Assembly: GCF_001746295.1 (NCBI RefSeq) | Contig: NZ_MJAH01000002.1 | Span: 11,485 to 75,484, forward strand | Length of the DNA: 64,000 bases | Reading direction: 5' to 3' | Origin: Streptomyces sp. LUP47B | GTDB lineage: Bacteria; Actinomycetota; Actinomycetes; Streptomycetales; Streptomycetaceae | In this document: positions 44,630 to 52,582 of the stretch, in pieces | Numbering within the stretch: position 1 is the stretch's first letter | Layout: each line of letters starts with the position of its first letter | The notes under the pieces: generated by a model | What the model saw: the letters and a program-made list of their open reading frames with translations, nothing else | Database searches by the model: none | Told to the model about the DNA's origin: nothing | Translations under genes and position numbers: made by a program

Positions 44630-45309
44630 GCGGCTTCACCGCCGTCGCCGAAGTCGGTGTCGGCGGCCCGGGAGATCTCGTGCGGCTTCAGGCCGTCGAG
44701 GATGCCGGGCATGGGCTGGCTGTAGGACTGGGCGACGTTCATCCGCCAGACGACGTCGTTGGTGTCGGGCATCTGTGCCAGCTCGATGACGTGCTTCATG
44801 AAGGCGTCGTTGCTGCCGTCCTCGTTCCACGCGTCGACGGCTCCGTGCCAGCCGCGTTCGAAGGCGACGGCGGCGACGGCTCGGGCGAGTTCGCGGTCGC
44901 CGCTGAAGTGGGCGTCCCGGATGAGCGACTCGGCCTGGTCGGCGTCGGTGACGGTGGCGGCCTGCTGGCGGGCCTGGCGGCGGGCCATGGCGGTCATGGG
45001 GTCGGCGGCGGTGCCAGCACCGAATGCCTTCCGGGCGAGCTCCTGCTTGTGCTGCTTGACCATGGCGATGTGGTTGTCGAGGGCCTGCTGGATCTGCTCG
45101 GCGGCCGGCTTGTACACCTTGGCGGCGGCGGCGCGCTTGGCTTCGGGGGTCAGATCCTTGCGCTCCCCGATCCGCTTGATGGCGTCGGTGGCGCGGTCGC
45201 GGACGGCGTCCGCCTTCGCACGGTGGGCGTCCATGGCCTTCTGGAAGTCGGACGTGTGCTGTTCGCCGGAGAGGTTGAACAGGCGCTGGAACTCGGCGGG
45301 TGTGGTCAC
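44626..45309 (-). CDS. Unknown coiled-coil protein of the element (227 residues)
   Basis: Begins TTPAEFQRLFNLSGEQHTSD, then a long charged helix rich in Ala, Lys, Arg and Gln (residues 20-120: AVRDRATDAIKRIGER, EQIQQALDNHIAMVKQHKQEL) and a smaller C-terminal domain (ELARAVAAVAFERGWHGAVDAW). It resembles in composition phage scaffolding or assembly proteins, but no specific motif supports that. Start ATG overlaps the upstream stop (ATGA) and its own stop overlaps the next start, showing translational coupling. Confidence 0.7.
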   Translation of the reverse strand: MTTPAEFQRLFNLSGEQHTSDFQKAMDAHRAKADAVRDRATDAIKRIGERKDLTPEAKRAAAAKVYKPAAEQIQQALDNHIAMVKQHKQELARKAFGAGTAADPMTAMARRQARQQAATVTDADQAESLIRDAHFSGDRELARAVAAVAFERGWHGAVDAWNEDGSNDAFMKHVIELAQMPDTNDVVWRMNVAQSYSQPMPGILDGLKPHEISRAADTDFGDGGEAA

Positions 45310-45557
45310 GGATGGTTCCTTTCGGTGGCGGCCTGCTGGGCCAGGTTCTGGGCTTCGGTGACGGCGCGGGCGATGGCGTCCGGGGGCAGGAACTCGGCGA
45401 GGAGCCCGGCCATGGCGAGCACGGCGCCCTCACAGGTCGCGGCGACCTGCTCGGCGGGCAAGGTGTGGAGGAGGAGACGGACGGCCGTGTCGTCCCCGCG
45501 GAGGGCCGCCGCAGTGACGAGGGCGGCCGTCCGCACGAACTGGATCTCGGTGCTCAC
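45306..45557 (-). CDS. Small helical protein of the element (83 residues)
   Basis: Alanine-rich, all-helical (FVRTAALVTAAALRGDDTAV, AVLAMAGLLAEFLPPDAIAR), no membrane or DNA-binding motif. It overlaps both neighbours by 4 bases. Function unknown. Codon use is typical for the host. Confidence 0.65.
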   Translation of the reverse strand: MSTEIQFVRTAALVTAAALRGDDTAVRLLLHTLPAEQVAATCEGAVLAMAGLLAEFLPPDAIARAVTEAQNLAQQAATERNHP

Positions 45558-47155
45558 GCGGCATCACATCCGGGGTGCTTGGTCTGGTCGGGTTCGAGGG
45601 GTTCGAAGGGGAAGTTGCAGACCGAGCACTTCGGGGCTTCCGAATGCTGGGCCCACAATGGGCTGAGTCCCGACTCAGCCCGACTCAGAGAGCTCCCGTA
45701 GCCCTTGAGACGGGCTGAGTCGGGACTCTCGCCATTGCGGGCCGTAGTTTTCAGACCGATTCCGGAGTACGTCGGGATCTGCCGACCGGAGTCGTCTCGC
45801 GGCCGGGTCCGCTTCGCCTGCGGAACGACCGACTGAAGGTTCCGGCCGAGCATCGCCTTACTGCCGGGTCGGATGCCCTGATCCTCTGCCCAGTCCTTCC
45901 AGGCGTCCCACAGGTCATCGACGACGACCTCGTGCGTCGGGCCCTTGTCGCAGCACTCCCTCACGAACGCCGATGTAGGCGACGCGGTGTCCTGCATGGT
46001 GGTGACGGCATCTGCGGAGCCGGGGGGTTCCGTGATGTGGCCGTTCTTCTCCAGACGGGCGAGCCCGTCGAGGGCCCAGTTGAGGATGCCGGGCATCTCC
46101 GCGGAGAGCTTGTCCGTGAGGTCGGTGTCCTCCTTGCCGAGCCACGAGACCTCCATGTTGAGGACGATGAATCGGCGGGCGATCACTCCGGACGCGTCGC
46201 CGAAGTTCGGCAGCTCATTCGAGAGGATCATGAGCCGGGTCGGCATCTTGCCGGTCCACGGGTCGCGGAACTTCCGGTCGACGTCGATGGTGTCCTCACC
46301 GGAGATGGTGAGGAGACGCTCGACGACCTGGTGACCGTCACGGCCGGCGAGACGCGCGTCGGAGATGACTGCGAGGGACTTGCCGAGCAGCGGCGACAGT
46401 CCGAAGTTCGTGGCCAGTCCGGCGAGCGTCGGGCCTGCCATGTTGCCCTTGCCGACCAGGTTGGTCAGGATGCGGGCGATCGTGCCCTTGCCCGATCGGG
46501 TCGGGCCGACGATGAGCACGATCTTCTGCTGGTCGGTGCGCCCTGAGAGGACGTAGCCGAACCACTCTTGAAGGGCAGCGATGGACTCGGGGCTGTCCGG
46601 CCATACGCCCTTGAGGAACTGCTCCCAAGTGGGGGCGGTCGCATCCGGGTCGAAGTCGAACGGCACCGAGACGAGGTTGAAGAACCCTGGGGTGAGCGGC
46701 AGTAGTTCGCGGTCCTGGACCCTCAACAGGCCGTTGGTGCATGCCACGATGGGGCTTTCAACTCCGTGCGTATAAGAATGCTCAGAGTCCCGACTCAGCC
46801 CGTCTCGGGAGATCCATTCCGGTGCGTCGACGGACGGCCGCAGGTGGGTGACGGCGGAGATCGCCTCCATCAGATCGGAGATCTTCCGCTTCGTCGGCGA
46901 CCACGGCTTGACGACCGGTACGCCGTGCTTGTCGAGGCCGGCGACGTACTCAGCGTGTTCCAGCTTCTTGTACAGGCTGGCCCGGACCTCCTGGTCGTCC
47001 ATCTCGCGCCAGTACGAGCCCTCCCAACGCATCCACGTTCCCCGCCAGTAGCGGCGAGTCTGCAGGCCCGTCTCTTTGTGGTGCCAGGCAGGCGCCAGCT
47101 GGCGAGCAACAGCCATCGGGTTGGTGGGCGGCGGCATATCGCGTTCGTCAGTCAC
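45554..47155 (-). CDS. D5/P4-type superfamily 3 helicase (phage/plasmid replication)
   Basis: 533 residues. SF3 helicase core: Walker A VGPTRSGKGTIARIL (about residue 215), DARLAGRDGHQVVERLL, and MILSNELPNFGDASGVIARRF with sensor and arginine finger. An N-terminal D5_N-like region precedes it (RYWRGTWMRWEGSYWREMDD). A C-terminal CxxC (CSVCNFPF) and a distal Cys may bind zinc. No primase active site is seen, so it is likely a replication helicase acting with a host or separate primase. GTG 47155 has AAGGAGG upstream and overlaps the preceding stop (GTGA). The gene contains three copies of an 18-bp repeat. Confidence 0.88.
   Translation of the reverse strand: MTDERDMPPPTNPMAVARQLAPAWHHKETGLQTRRYWRGTWMRWEGSYWREMDDQEVRASLYKKLEHAEYVAGLDKHGVPVVKPWSPTKRKISDLMEAISAVTHLRPSVDAPEWISRDGLSRDSEHSYTHGVESPIVACTNGLLRVQDRELLPLTPGFFNLVSVPFDFDPDATAPTWEQFLKGVWPDSPESIAALQEWFGYVLSGRTDQQKIVLIVGPTRSGKGTIARILTNLVGKGNMAGPTLAGLATNFGLSPLLGKSLAVISDARLAGRDGHQVVERLLTISGEDTIDVDRKFRDPWTGKMPTRLMILSNELPNFGDASGVIARRFIVLNMEVSWLGKEDTDLTDKLSAEMPGILNWALDGLARLEKNGHITEPPGSADAVTTMQDTASPTSAFVRECCDKGPTHEVVVDDLWDAWKDWAEDQGIRPGSKAMLGRNLQSVVPQAKRTRPRDDSGRQIPTYSGIGLKTTARNGESPDSARLKGYGSSLSRAESGLSPLWAQHSEAPKCSVCNFPFEPLEPDQTKHPGCDAA
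45665..45728. repeat. 18-bp inverted repeat inside the helicase gene
   Basis: GAGTCCCGACTCAGCCCG (45665-45682) and its exact complement (45711-45728), separated by 28 bases. Each arm contains a GAGTC-CC-GACTC dyad. A third copy lies at 46785-46802. This could be a replication-protein or repressor binding site, or an mRNA hairpin. Confidence 0.8.
46785..46806. repeat. Third copy of the helicase-gene repeat
   Basis: Identical over 18 bases to 45665-45682, and over 22 bases to the complement of 45707-45728, although it encodes an unrelated part of the helicase. The identity is therefore not explained by protein similarity. Confidence 0.8.
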
Positions 47156-47535
47156 GCTGCCTCCTTCCTGGCGCAGTCGATGTACCGTCCGGGCTGGCCC
47201 GGGATACGGATCGGTGGCCATCCGGGGGTGGCCTTGAGGACGTGCGGGGGCTTCGGCCTGGCCGCGGCGTCGAGCTCGGCGCGGGTCCGCCGCTCAGCCA
47301 GGGAGGGCCGACTGCGGGACGCCTCACGGAACCAGGCGAGGAGCGCCTCCTCGTCGCCGTACTTCCGCCAGAGTTCGGCGGCGGAAAGAGCGGCAGCAAG
47401 GCGACGAGGGTCGTCGGGGTGCAGGGCCTGCCACTCGGCGGACCCGTACTTGGGGTGATCCTTGGCGAAGTACGAGATCCGGGCGTCGGCCCACAGCTGC
47501 ACGAACGCGTCGAGGTCGGGGGCGTCGTCGGTCAT
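47152..47535 (-). CDS. Hypothetical protein of the element (127 residues)
   Basis: Acidic N-terminus (TDDAPDLDAFVQLWADARIS), a Trp-rich helical middle (EWQALHPDDPRRLAAALSAAELW) and a basic C-terminus ending YIDCARKEAA. No motif recognised. It sits directly before the helicase gene and overlaps it by 4 bases (GTGA), so a replication-accessory role is plausible only by position. Confidence 0.68.
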   Translation of the reverse strand: MTDDAPDLDAFVQLWADARISYFAKDHPKYGSAEWQALHPDDPRRLAAALSAAELWRKYGDEEALLAWFREASRSRPSLAERRTRAELDAAARPKPPHVLKATPGWPPIRIPGQPGRYIDCARKEAA

Positions 47536-47768
47536 GCCGCCCCCTTGAACTCAAGGGTGTAGACGGCTCCGCACGGCGCGGTCTTCCGACCGAGCGCCAC
47601 ATGTCGATGCCAGTCACGACACTTGGGGCAGCGGGCCGCGAACTCGGTGCGGCCAGAGGTCTGGACGGGGACAGGGCGGGCGATCTGCTCTACAGTTCCT
47701 TCTGCGCCCACCGCGTTTTCATGAGAAGGCCCTGACTGCAACAGGGCCTTCTCTGCGTTCTGGATCAT
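47532..47768 (-). CDS. Small zinc-ribbon-like protein (78 residues)
   Basis: Contains CPKCRDWHRHV and a later PCGAVYTL, a likely CxxC...C(G) metal site within a single beta-ribbon. It overlaps both flanking genes by ATGA junctions. Unknown function; position suggests replication or regulation. Confidence 0.62.
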   Translation of the reverse strand: MIQNAEKALLQSGPSHENAVGAEGTVEQIARPVPVQTSGRTEFAARCPKCRDWHRHVALGRKTAPCGAVYTLEFKGAA

Positions 47769-47890
47769 GCTGCTTGTTGCCCTTCTTCAGGGGCTTGCTC
47801 GGGAAGCTGTCGCAGCCTCATGAGGGCGACGATGCGCCGGAGTTGTTCGTCTGTGGGTTCGCCGATCGCGTCGGCCAGCGGGTTGTTCAT
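47765..47890 (-). CDS. Micro-protein of the element (41 residues)
   Basis: Encodes NNPLADAIGEPTDEQLRRIV and an acidic Gln-rich end. It is supported by ATGA overlaps at both ends: with the XRE gene stop upstream and with the next start downstream. No fold or family recognised. Confidence 0.6.
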   Translation of the reverse strand: MNNPLADAIGEPTDEQLRRIVALMRLRQLPEQAPEEGQQAA

Positions 47891-48114
47891 GCGGCCCGTC
47901 CGGTCAGTTCGGCTTCAGTGAGAAGGTCGTCGACTGGCCGGCCGAGGGTGTCGGCGATGGCAGCCAGGACGGTGACGCTCGGGGTGACGCGCCCCATCTC
48001 GTACTCGTGGATGCTGTAGGCAGATCGGCCTACGCTCACGGCGAGTTGCTCGGGGGAGATGCCTGCCGACTTGCGGGCTTCGCGGAGTCGACGGCCGGAG
48101 AAGTTCCGTGCCAT
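47887..48114 (-). CDS. XRE-family repressor of the element
   Basis: 75 residues, essentially one Cro/C1-type helix-turn-helix: LREARKSAGISPEQLAVSVGRSAYSIHEYEMGRVTPSV, with a short C-terminal helix (DTLGRPVDDLLTEAEL). ATG 48114 has AAGGGACC upstream; the frame extension to 48171 lacks an SD. It begins the replication sub-operon, and a 7-4-7 palindrome lies 160 bases upstream. Likely a transcriptional controller of element excision or replication. Confidence 0.82.
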   Translation of the reverse strand: MARNFSGRRLREARKSAGISPEQLAVSVGRSAYSIHEYEMGRVTPSVTVLAAIADTLGRPVDDLLTEAELTGRAA

Positions 48115-48273
48115 GGAAGGTCCCTTGGAAAACACGAACGCCGAGCACGTGGGCGACTCGTCTTGAGTCACGCACTGCCCGGCGCCTTTGGAACCTCCTG
48201 GGTGGCACCGCTGGCCTTACTCGACAGGGGTTCTCCACCGGGGTGAACCTGCCTGCCGCCTGGGGCTAGCAGC

Positions 48274-48291
48274 TCGACATTCTCATGTCGA
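48274..48291. promoter_or_regulatory. 7-4-7 palindromic operator candidate
   Basis: TCGACAT-TCTC-ATGTCGA, a perfect 18-base dyad upstream of the leftward XRE gene, of the size expected for a Cro/C1-type dimer. Confidence 0.6.
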
Positions 48292-48345
48292 ATTGCCGGG
48301 CAGCGTACTACGGGTGATCGGCTACGTAAATGGGTGATGTTGGGG

Positions 48346-48484
48346 AGGGAGGCGACGGAGGGGAGGCCAGCACCCCGTTTCAGGGGTACGGAGCAGTCCG
48401 TAGCGTCGCCTCCCTCGCCTCCCTGACTGGCCATTTCTGCAGGTCATGTACAGGGAGGCAGGGTAGGGAGGCGGGTAGGGAGAA
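48346..48484. repeat. AGGGAGGC octamer cluster, candidate transfer (clt) or replication locus
   Basis: Five perfect copies of AGGGAGGC: plus strand at 48346, 48452 and 48465, and minus strand at 48408-48415 and 48417-48424. Near-copies lie at 48360-48367 and 48477-48484. The cluster abuts the 3' end of the translocase gene (stop at 48490). In known Streptomyces TraB systems the enzyme binds clustered 8-bp sites near its own gene, with element-specific sequence. Confidence 0.6.
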
Positions 48485-48489
48485 CTCCC

Positions 48490-50604
48490 CTACTCTTCGG
48501 TGTCTCCCTCGTCGTCGACGTCGTCGTCCCGGGCCGCGATGGCGTCAAGAATCCGGTCGAGGCTGACGTGCATCTTGCCGCCGTTGGTCTTGTACTCGCC
48601 GTGTCCGGCGCCGTCCAGGACGGCCTTCAGGTCCCGGGGCGACCACGAGCCGTACTCGACGGGGTTGCGATCCTTCAGCCCGTGCAGCACGTCGAGGGTG
48701 AGCATCTTCGTCTCGTGGCCGAGGACGGCCGCGATGTCGGCGAGATGGTCGACGGGGGCGAACGTCGGAGCCTCGGGGGCGGCACTCCCGTCGTACAGGG
48801 CCATGGCCCGCTCGACGACCGGCGTCACCTCGTCGATGCCGGCCTCTTTCCGCACGTAGTAGGAGCGGATCAGCCCGGGAGTCTTCCCGAAGCCCGCGGC
48901 CATGGCGGTCCCGACGTCTTCACCTGCGACGAGGGTCGTCGCCGAGTAGCCGTTCTTGTGCATGCCGGTGCCGAGGATGGCGTCGTTGCCCTGGTGGTCG
49001 TTGATCGCGAACGCGACCCGATGCGAGACGGTCTTGGAGATCCCGCGCGGCAGGCTCGCCGCATCCGCATCCGGGGTGATCCACAGCAGCATGATGGCCG
49101 TCTTCCTGGCCTTCTTGGTGACCTTCAGCGCCAGCTCCTTGGCCTCCTTGCCGTACTCCTTGTGGGTGAACAGCTCGTGGACCTCGTCGAACACGACAAT
49201 CCGGGGCCGCATGGACGGGTCGCGCTCCGCCATCTCGCGCGTGACCTTGGTGTCCGTGCCGATGCGCTCGAGCTCCTGCCCGCGGCGGGACACCTCGCTG
49301 GCCAGGGCGCGCAGCGTGTCCATGGCCGCAACCACATGCTCGGCGTCGTCGCCCTTGACCAGGCTCCGCAGGCGGGGCCGCATCGGGTCGTAGTCGTTGT
49401 TGTACGCCAGAACGTGCACGTCGATCTCGACCAGCGGGTCGAGCATCGCGCCGAGGAGCAGCGAGACGACCAGCGACGACTTACCCGAACCCATGATTCC
49501 GGCGATCAGGTAGTTAGCTGCCATCAGCCGCCCGATGACCTGCTCGCCGCGGGCGTTGAGTGCGACGGGTACGCCCCGGAAGAAGTCGGTGGTGCCCTCG
49601 GTCAGGAGCGGCCAGGGCGGTACCGGCTTGGTGAGGACGCCGGGGTCGGCGACCCACAGGTCGAGGACGCCGGCCTGGTCGCGCGGCTCGGTCGGCCAGA
49701 CCTCGATCGCCTTACGCATCAGGTTGTGGGCGAGGATCTGCTTCTTGTCGGCGATCATCTCGACGGGTACGCCCTCGGGGAGCTGCAGCTGCGCGTGCCA
49801 GCCGTTCCCGGAGCGGGTGGACGGCTGTACCCAGCGAGGCTTCCAGCCCTCCTTGATGGCCGCGTTCAGCGGGGGGATGCCGAGCTTGCCCAGGGCGCGC
49901 ATGATGGCGTTCTCGTCTGGTACGACGCCCCGCTCGTCGCCGTCGACGGGCAGTGCCCAGGTCGGGGCGGCCTGCTGGTTGCGTCCGACCGCCCACACTG
50001 CGGCCAGGGCGATAAACGGCAGGGAGGTCAGCAGCGGATCCCACACGATTCCGGCGATGAACGCGGCCCACCCGATCAGCTCGACGACCGTGTTCAACGG
50101 CGTGAGGACGTCGTGGACGTCGTGGTTGGCCCAGGCAAGCATGATGCCGAGGATCAGCAGGATGCCGGTGCCGGCCGCGGTGCCCGTGGCTACAGCCTTG
50201 GGGGCGTTGAGGGCCAGCTGCAGCAGCTCCATCCGCCTGCGGTGCCGGGACATGCGGTAGATGTACGCACGCTGCTCCCAGTCGCGGGCGACCTCCTCAT
50301 TGCCGGAAGCCTCGGCGATCCGCATCATCCGCTCGTGCCGGGCCGTCGTGCGGGCGTCCCAGGTACGGCGGGTGAGGATGCGGGTACCGCCGACGACATA
50401 CGAGGTATGGCGGACGGTGAAGCGGTACGCGGGGTTCGTGCGGGTCTCGACGACGACCCGGCGCAGCGAGTCGATACGTACCCGACGCCGGGCGCGGGAC
50501 TCCTTGCTCGCGGGTACGTCAGGTACAGGCGTACCCGCCTTGGTGGTGTCGAGTACGGCCGCATCCAGTGCGGCCTGTGCCGCAGATACGAGACTGTCCG
50601 TCAT
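48490..50604 (-). CDS. FtsK/SpoIIIE-type conjugative DNA translocase (TraB-like)
   Basis: 704 residues. Two to three membrane helices in the region 145-225 (GTGILLILGIMLAWANHDV, LPFIALAAVWAVG), then the ATPase domain with Walker A GIMGSGKSSLVVSLLLG (about 368) and Walker B PRIVVFDEVHELF (about 466). A ~90-residue C-terminal segment with winged-helix-like sequence (LTLDVLHGLKDRNPVEYGSW) probably recognises DNA. Streptomyces TraB proteins form hexameric pores and move double-stranded DNA between hyphae. ATG 50604 has AGGAGA upstream. Followed at its 3' side by the octamer cluster. Confidence 0.9.
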   Translation of the reverse strand: MTDSLVSAAQAALDAAVLDTTKAGTPVPDVPASKESRARRRVRIDSLRRVVVETRTNPAYRFTVRHTSYVVGGTRILTRRTWDARTTARHERMMRIAEASGNEEVARDWEQRAYIYRMSRHRRRMELLQLALNAPKAVATGTAAGTGILLILGIMLAWANHDVHDVLTPLNTVVELIGWAAFIAGIVWDPLLTSLPFIALAAVWAVGRNQQAAPTWALPVDGDERGVVPDENAIMRALGKLGIPPLNAAIKEGWKPRWVQPSTRSGNGWHAQLQLPEGVPVEMIADKKQILAHNLMRKAIEVWPTEPRDQAGVLDLWVADPGVLTKPVPPWPLLTEGTTDFFRGVPVALNARGEQVIGRLMAANYLIAGIMGSGKSSLVVSLLLGAMLDPLVEIDVHVLAYNNDYDPMRPRLRSLVKGDDAEHVVAAMDTLRALASEVSRRGQELERIGTDTKVTREMAERDPSMRPRIVVFDEVHELFTHKEYGKEAKELALKVTKKARKTAIMLLWITPDADAASLPRGISKTVSHRVAFAINDHQGNDAILGTGMHKNGYSATTLVAGEDVGTAMAAGFGKTPGLIRSYYVRKEAGIDEVTPVVERAMALYDGSAAPEAPTFAPVDHLADIAAVLGHETKMLTLDVLHGLKDRNPVEYGSWSPRDLKAVLDGAGHGEYKTNGGKMHVSLDRILDAIAARDDDVDDEGDTEE

Positions 50605-50690
50605 GCTGGTCTCTCCTGGTTGCTCGATGGGTGATCGGGGACATGGGGCGGCCGGTGTACCTGGCCGGGTACGGCCGCCCCGTGGCGTAC

Positions 50691-50867
50691 CTACTTGCCG
50701 CTCTTGCGGCGCTCCGCCTGCTTCTCGATGCGCTCGACGCGGCGCTGCAGGTCGCTCAGGTCGACGGTGTCGCCGGCCACGCTGCGCTTCGCCATCCGGG
50801 CGTGCAGGGCGATGAGGCGGGCCTTCTCGCCGCGGGTGAAGTCCCTGAAGCTGAGGTCGTCGGCCAT
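50691..50867 (-). CDS. Small basic protein (58 residues) upstream of the translocase
   Basis: Encodes MADDLSFRDFTRGEKARLIA and ends with a charged helix (QRRVERIEKQAERRKSGK). Small proteins with this start sequence are, from memory, a recurrent feature next to FtsK-type genes of actinomycete elements. The ATG follows close on the previous gene; there is a 3-base gap to its stop. Function unknown. Confidence 0.65.
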   Translation of the reverse strand: MADDLSFRDFTRGEKARLIALHARMAKRSVAGDTVDLSDLQRRVERIEKQAERRKSGK

Positions 50868-50870
50868 GGG

Positions 50871-51077
50871 TCAGACCCCCGTCTGCATCTCGGGCAGGGC
50901 GTTGGCGATGGCGGTGTAGGAGCGGGAGACGTCCGCCCACGCGGCGGAGGCTGCAGCGAGCTGCGGCACCCTTCCCTGGCGGTCGCTGTTGTCGGCGGCG
51001 TTCTCGGCCTTCCCGGCGTACACCTTGGCGAGGCGGGCGGCGTTGATGGCCTCGTTGAGGGCCTGCTGACGGTTCAC
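50871..51077 (-). CDS. Small helical protein (68 residues)
   Basis: AGGAGG is placed 6 bases before GTG 51077. The sequence NRQQALNEAINAARLAKVYA starts a helical hairpin of polar and alanine residues with a second part WADVSRSYTAIANALPEM. Resembles small conserved element proteins of unknown role. No signal peptide. Confidence 0.65.
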   Translation of the reverse strand: MNRQQALNEAINAARLAKVYAGKAENAADNSDRQGRVPQLAAASAAWADVSRSYTAIANALPEMQTGV

Positions 51078-51091
51078 GGGATTCCTCCTGG

Positions 51092-51403
51092 TCAGTGGGT
51101 CTTCTGGAAGTCGCGCCACATGGCGCGCAGGACGAGGGCGAGGATCGCGACGGAGATCCCGCCGATGGCGAAGGCGATGAACCCGATCGCGATGCCGACG
51201 CTGCCGACGCACACGGCGCAGCCGATGGCCAGCCACTCGCCGGTGCTGCGGCCCTGCTTGTGCTGGTGGTCGCAGGCGGGTGCCGGGACGGACTGCTGCG
51301 CCATCTTGGCGACCTCCATCGCGGCGAACGCCAGCTGTACGGCGGCCGTGTCGACGGATGCCTCCTTCACCGCGGCCTCCGCCTTGTCGAGGGCGTCGCT
51401 CAT
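51092..51403 (-). CDS. Small membrane protein, possible spread (Spd) factor
   Basis: 103 residues. An N-terminal helical part (LDKAEAAVKEASVDTAAVQL) with a CDHQHKQ stretch, then two membrane segments (AIGCAVCVGSVGIAIGFIAFAIG and ISVAILALVLRAMW). SpdB/SpdD-type small membrane proteins between traB and other spd genes help plasmid spread along mycelium in Streptomyces; assignment here is by position and topology only. Start overlaps the stop of the DUF2637-type gene (ATGA). Confidence 0.6.
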   Translation of the reverse strand: MSDALDKAEAAVKEASVDTAAVQLAFAAMEVAKMAQQSVPAPACDHQHKQGRSTGEWLAIGCAVCVGSVGIAIGFIAFAIGGISVAILALVLRAMWRDFQKTH

Positions 51404-52023
51404 GACAGCTCGCCTTCGAGTACGGCGCGGATACGCTTCGCGCGGGCCTGCCCGATCCCGTACCTGTCCTTGAGATCGCGGTACGTCGGGATCTGGCCGT
51501 TGAAGTCGACGCGGACATCCGCGATGAGCTCGTCGTCGTCATCGGGTACAGCGACGGATACGCGAGTACGCGGCTCGTCGGCGGCGAGTACGGGCGCCGC
51601 AAGCTCCCGGGCCGTCTCGGGTACACGCTCGACCGTGGCGGCCGGAACCTCTTGGATAACATCCAAGAGGTTCGGCTCGGCGGGTGCCGGTTGCTCGTCT
51701 CGGGCGAGGGCGTGGGTACGCCAGATCGCCGCGGGTACGAGCAGCGACACCACGACGACGAGCCAGCCGTTGACGGGCATCACGTGCGAGTCGAGCAGGT
51801 GCGCCGAGACCTGAGCCGCACACATCAGCAGCAGCGACAGGGCGATGTCGAACGCCCGGAACCGCTTCAGTGCGGCGATGGCGTAGGCGTCGATGGCGAC
51901 CGGCAGCATCACGGCTACGGCCTCTTGCGCGCCGAGACGGCGAGCAAGGCTGTATTCGGCGGTCGCGGTGAAGACGACGCCGGCCGCCAACGACACGTGG
52001 GCAAGCCACTTCGCGGGGATCAT
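51400..52023 (-). CDS. DUF2637-type membrane protein with C-terminal HTH (Spd-like)
   Basis: 207 residues. Four membrane helices fill residues 5-115 (HVSLAAGVVFTATAEYSLA, VAVMLPVAIDAYAIAALKRF, IALSLLLMCAAQVSAHLL, WLVVVVSLLVPAAIWRTHAL), the DUF2637 pattern found in Streptomyces ICE and plasmid spread proteins. A linker leads to a C-terminal helix-turn-helix-like end (YRDLKDRYGIGQARAKRIRA). GAGG upstream of ATG 52023. Coupled by ATGA junctions to both neighbours. Probably works with the TraB-like translocase in intramycelial transfer. Confidence 0.72.
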   Translation of the reverse strand: MIPAKWLAHVSLAAGVVFTATAEYSLARRLGAQEAVAVMLPVAIDAYAIAALKRFRAFDIALSLLLMCAAQVSAHLLDSHVMPVNGWLVVVVSLLVPAAIWRTHALARDEQPAPAEPNLLDVIQEVPAATVERVPETARELAAPVLAADEPRTRVSVAVPDDDDELIADVRVDFNGQIPTYRDLKDRYGIGQARAKRIRAVLEGELS

Positions 52024-52214
52024 TCCCCTACCTCTCCTCCGACGCGGGCGACCTTGTGGGCGCAGAGATTCACGCCGTGCCGGTCGCCGGTTCGGTTTGC
52101 GGTGATCAGGTCGGCGAGGATCGCCGGAACGGACGGGATGGGACGCGGCGACCGCTCGCACGCACGGATCGCGGCGTGCTCGGTCGGGCGCGGGATGGGC
52201 CACTTGGAGGTCAC
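52020..52214 (-). CDS. Small hypothetical protein (64 residues)
   Basis: Pro/Arg-rich start (TSKWPIPRPTEHAAIRACER), then PAILADLITANRTGDRHGVN. The ATG overlaps the upstream stop by 4 bases and the stop overlaps the next ATG, which is the main support. No motif recognised. Confidence 0.58.
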   Translation of the reverse strand: MTSKWPIPRPTEHAAIRACERSPRPIPSVPAILADLITANRTGDRHGVNLCAHKVARVGGEVGE

Positions 52215-52582
52215 AGCACGTCACCCCGCAGGCGGATCGCTTCGGCGGCGACCTTCTCCAGGCGGACGGCAGCGGTGCGCAGCACGCCGGCGATGTGCGT
52301 GACTTCTTCGGCCTCGTACTCGGCCGACAGGTCCAGCTCGACGACGACCCGCGGCACCAGCTCGACGAACGGCGCCCACGACATCCACGTCCGCATCAGC
52401 GACTGGACGCCGTAGGAGAACGTGTCAGCCGACGCCTTCACGCGAACCGAATTGTGGGTGATGTCGTTGCGGCCGATGCCCTGCCCGACCTGCCAGCCGT
52501 GACCGATGCACCAGGCGGGCTCGTCGATAGTGACCGGTCCGAAGTCGATGGTGTCCAAGGTGACCGTGCGGGGATCACTCAC
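52211..52582 (-). CDS. Hypothetical protein (123 residues)
   Basis: Beta-rich N-terminal half (TVTLDTIDFGPVTIDEPAWC, a short immunoglobulin-like run) and a helical C-terminal half (EEVTHIAGVLRTAAVRLEKV). GTG 52582 overlaps the upstream stop by 8 bases and has GGAGCGGGG before it. Family unknown; similar proteins occur in Streptomyces elements near spd genes, from memory. Confidence 0.62.
   Translation of the reverse strand: MSDPRTVTLDTIDFGPVTIDEPAWCIGHGWQVGQGIGRNDITHNSVRVKASADTFSYGVQSLMRTWMSWAPFVELVPRVVVELDLSAEYEAEEVTHIAGVLRTAAVRLEKVAAEAIRLRGDVL

Larger units (their letters stand above)
48115..48489. promoter_or_regulatory. Intergenic region between the translocase gene and the XRE gene
   Basis: This 375-base gap is the longest non-coding stretch of the element. 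It contains the perfect palindrome TCGACAT-TCTC-ATGTCGA (48274-48291), likely the operator of the XRE gene, and an octamer cluster (48346-48484) described separately. TACTACGGGT and TACGTAAAT near 48307-48331 are locally AT-rich and may hold promoter elements. No coding frame is convincing. Confidence 0.55.
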
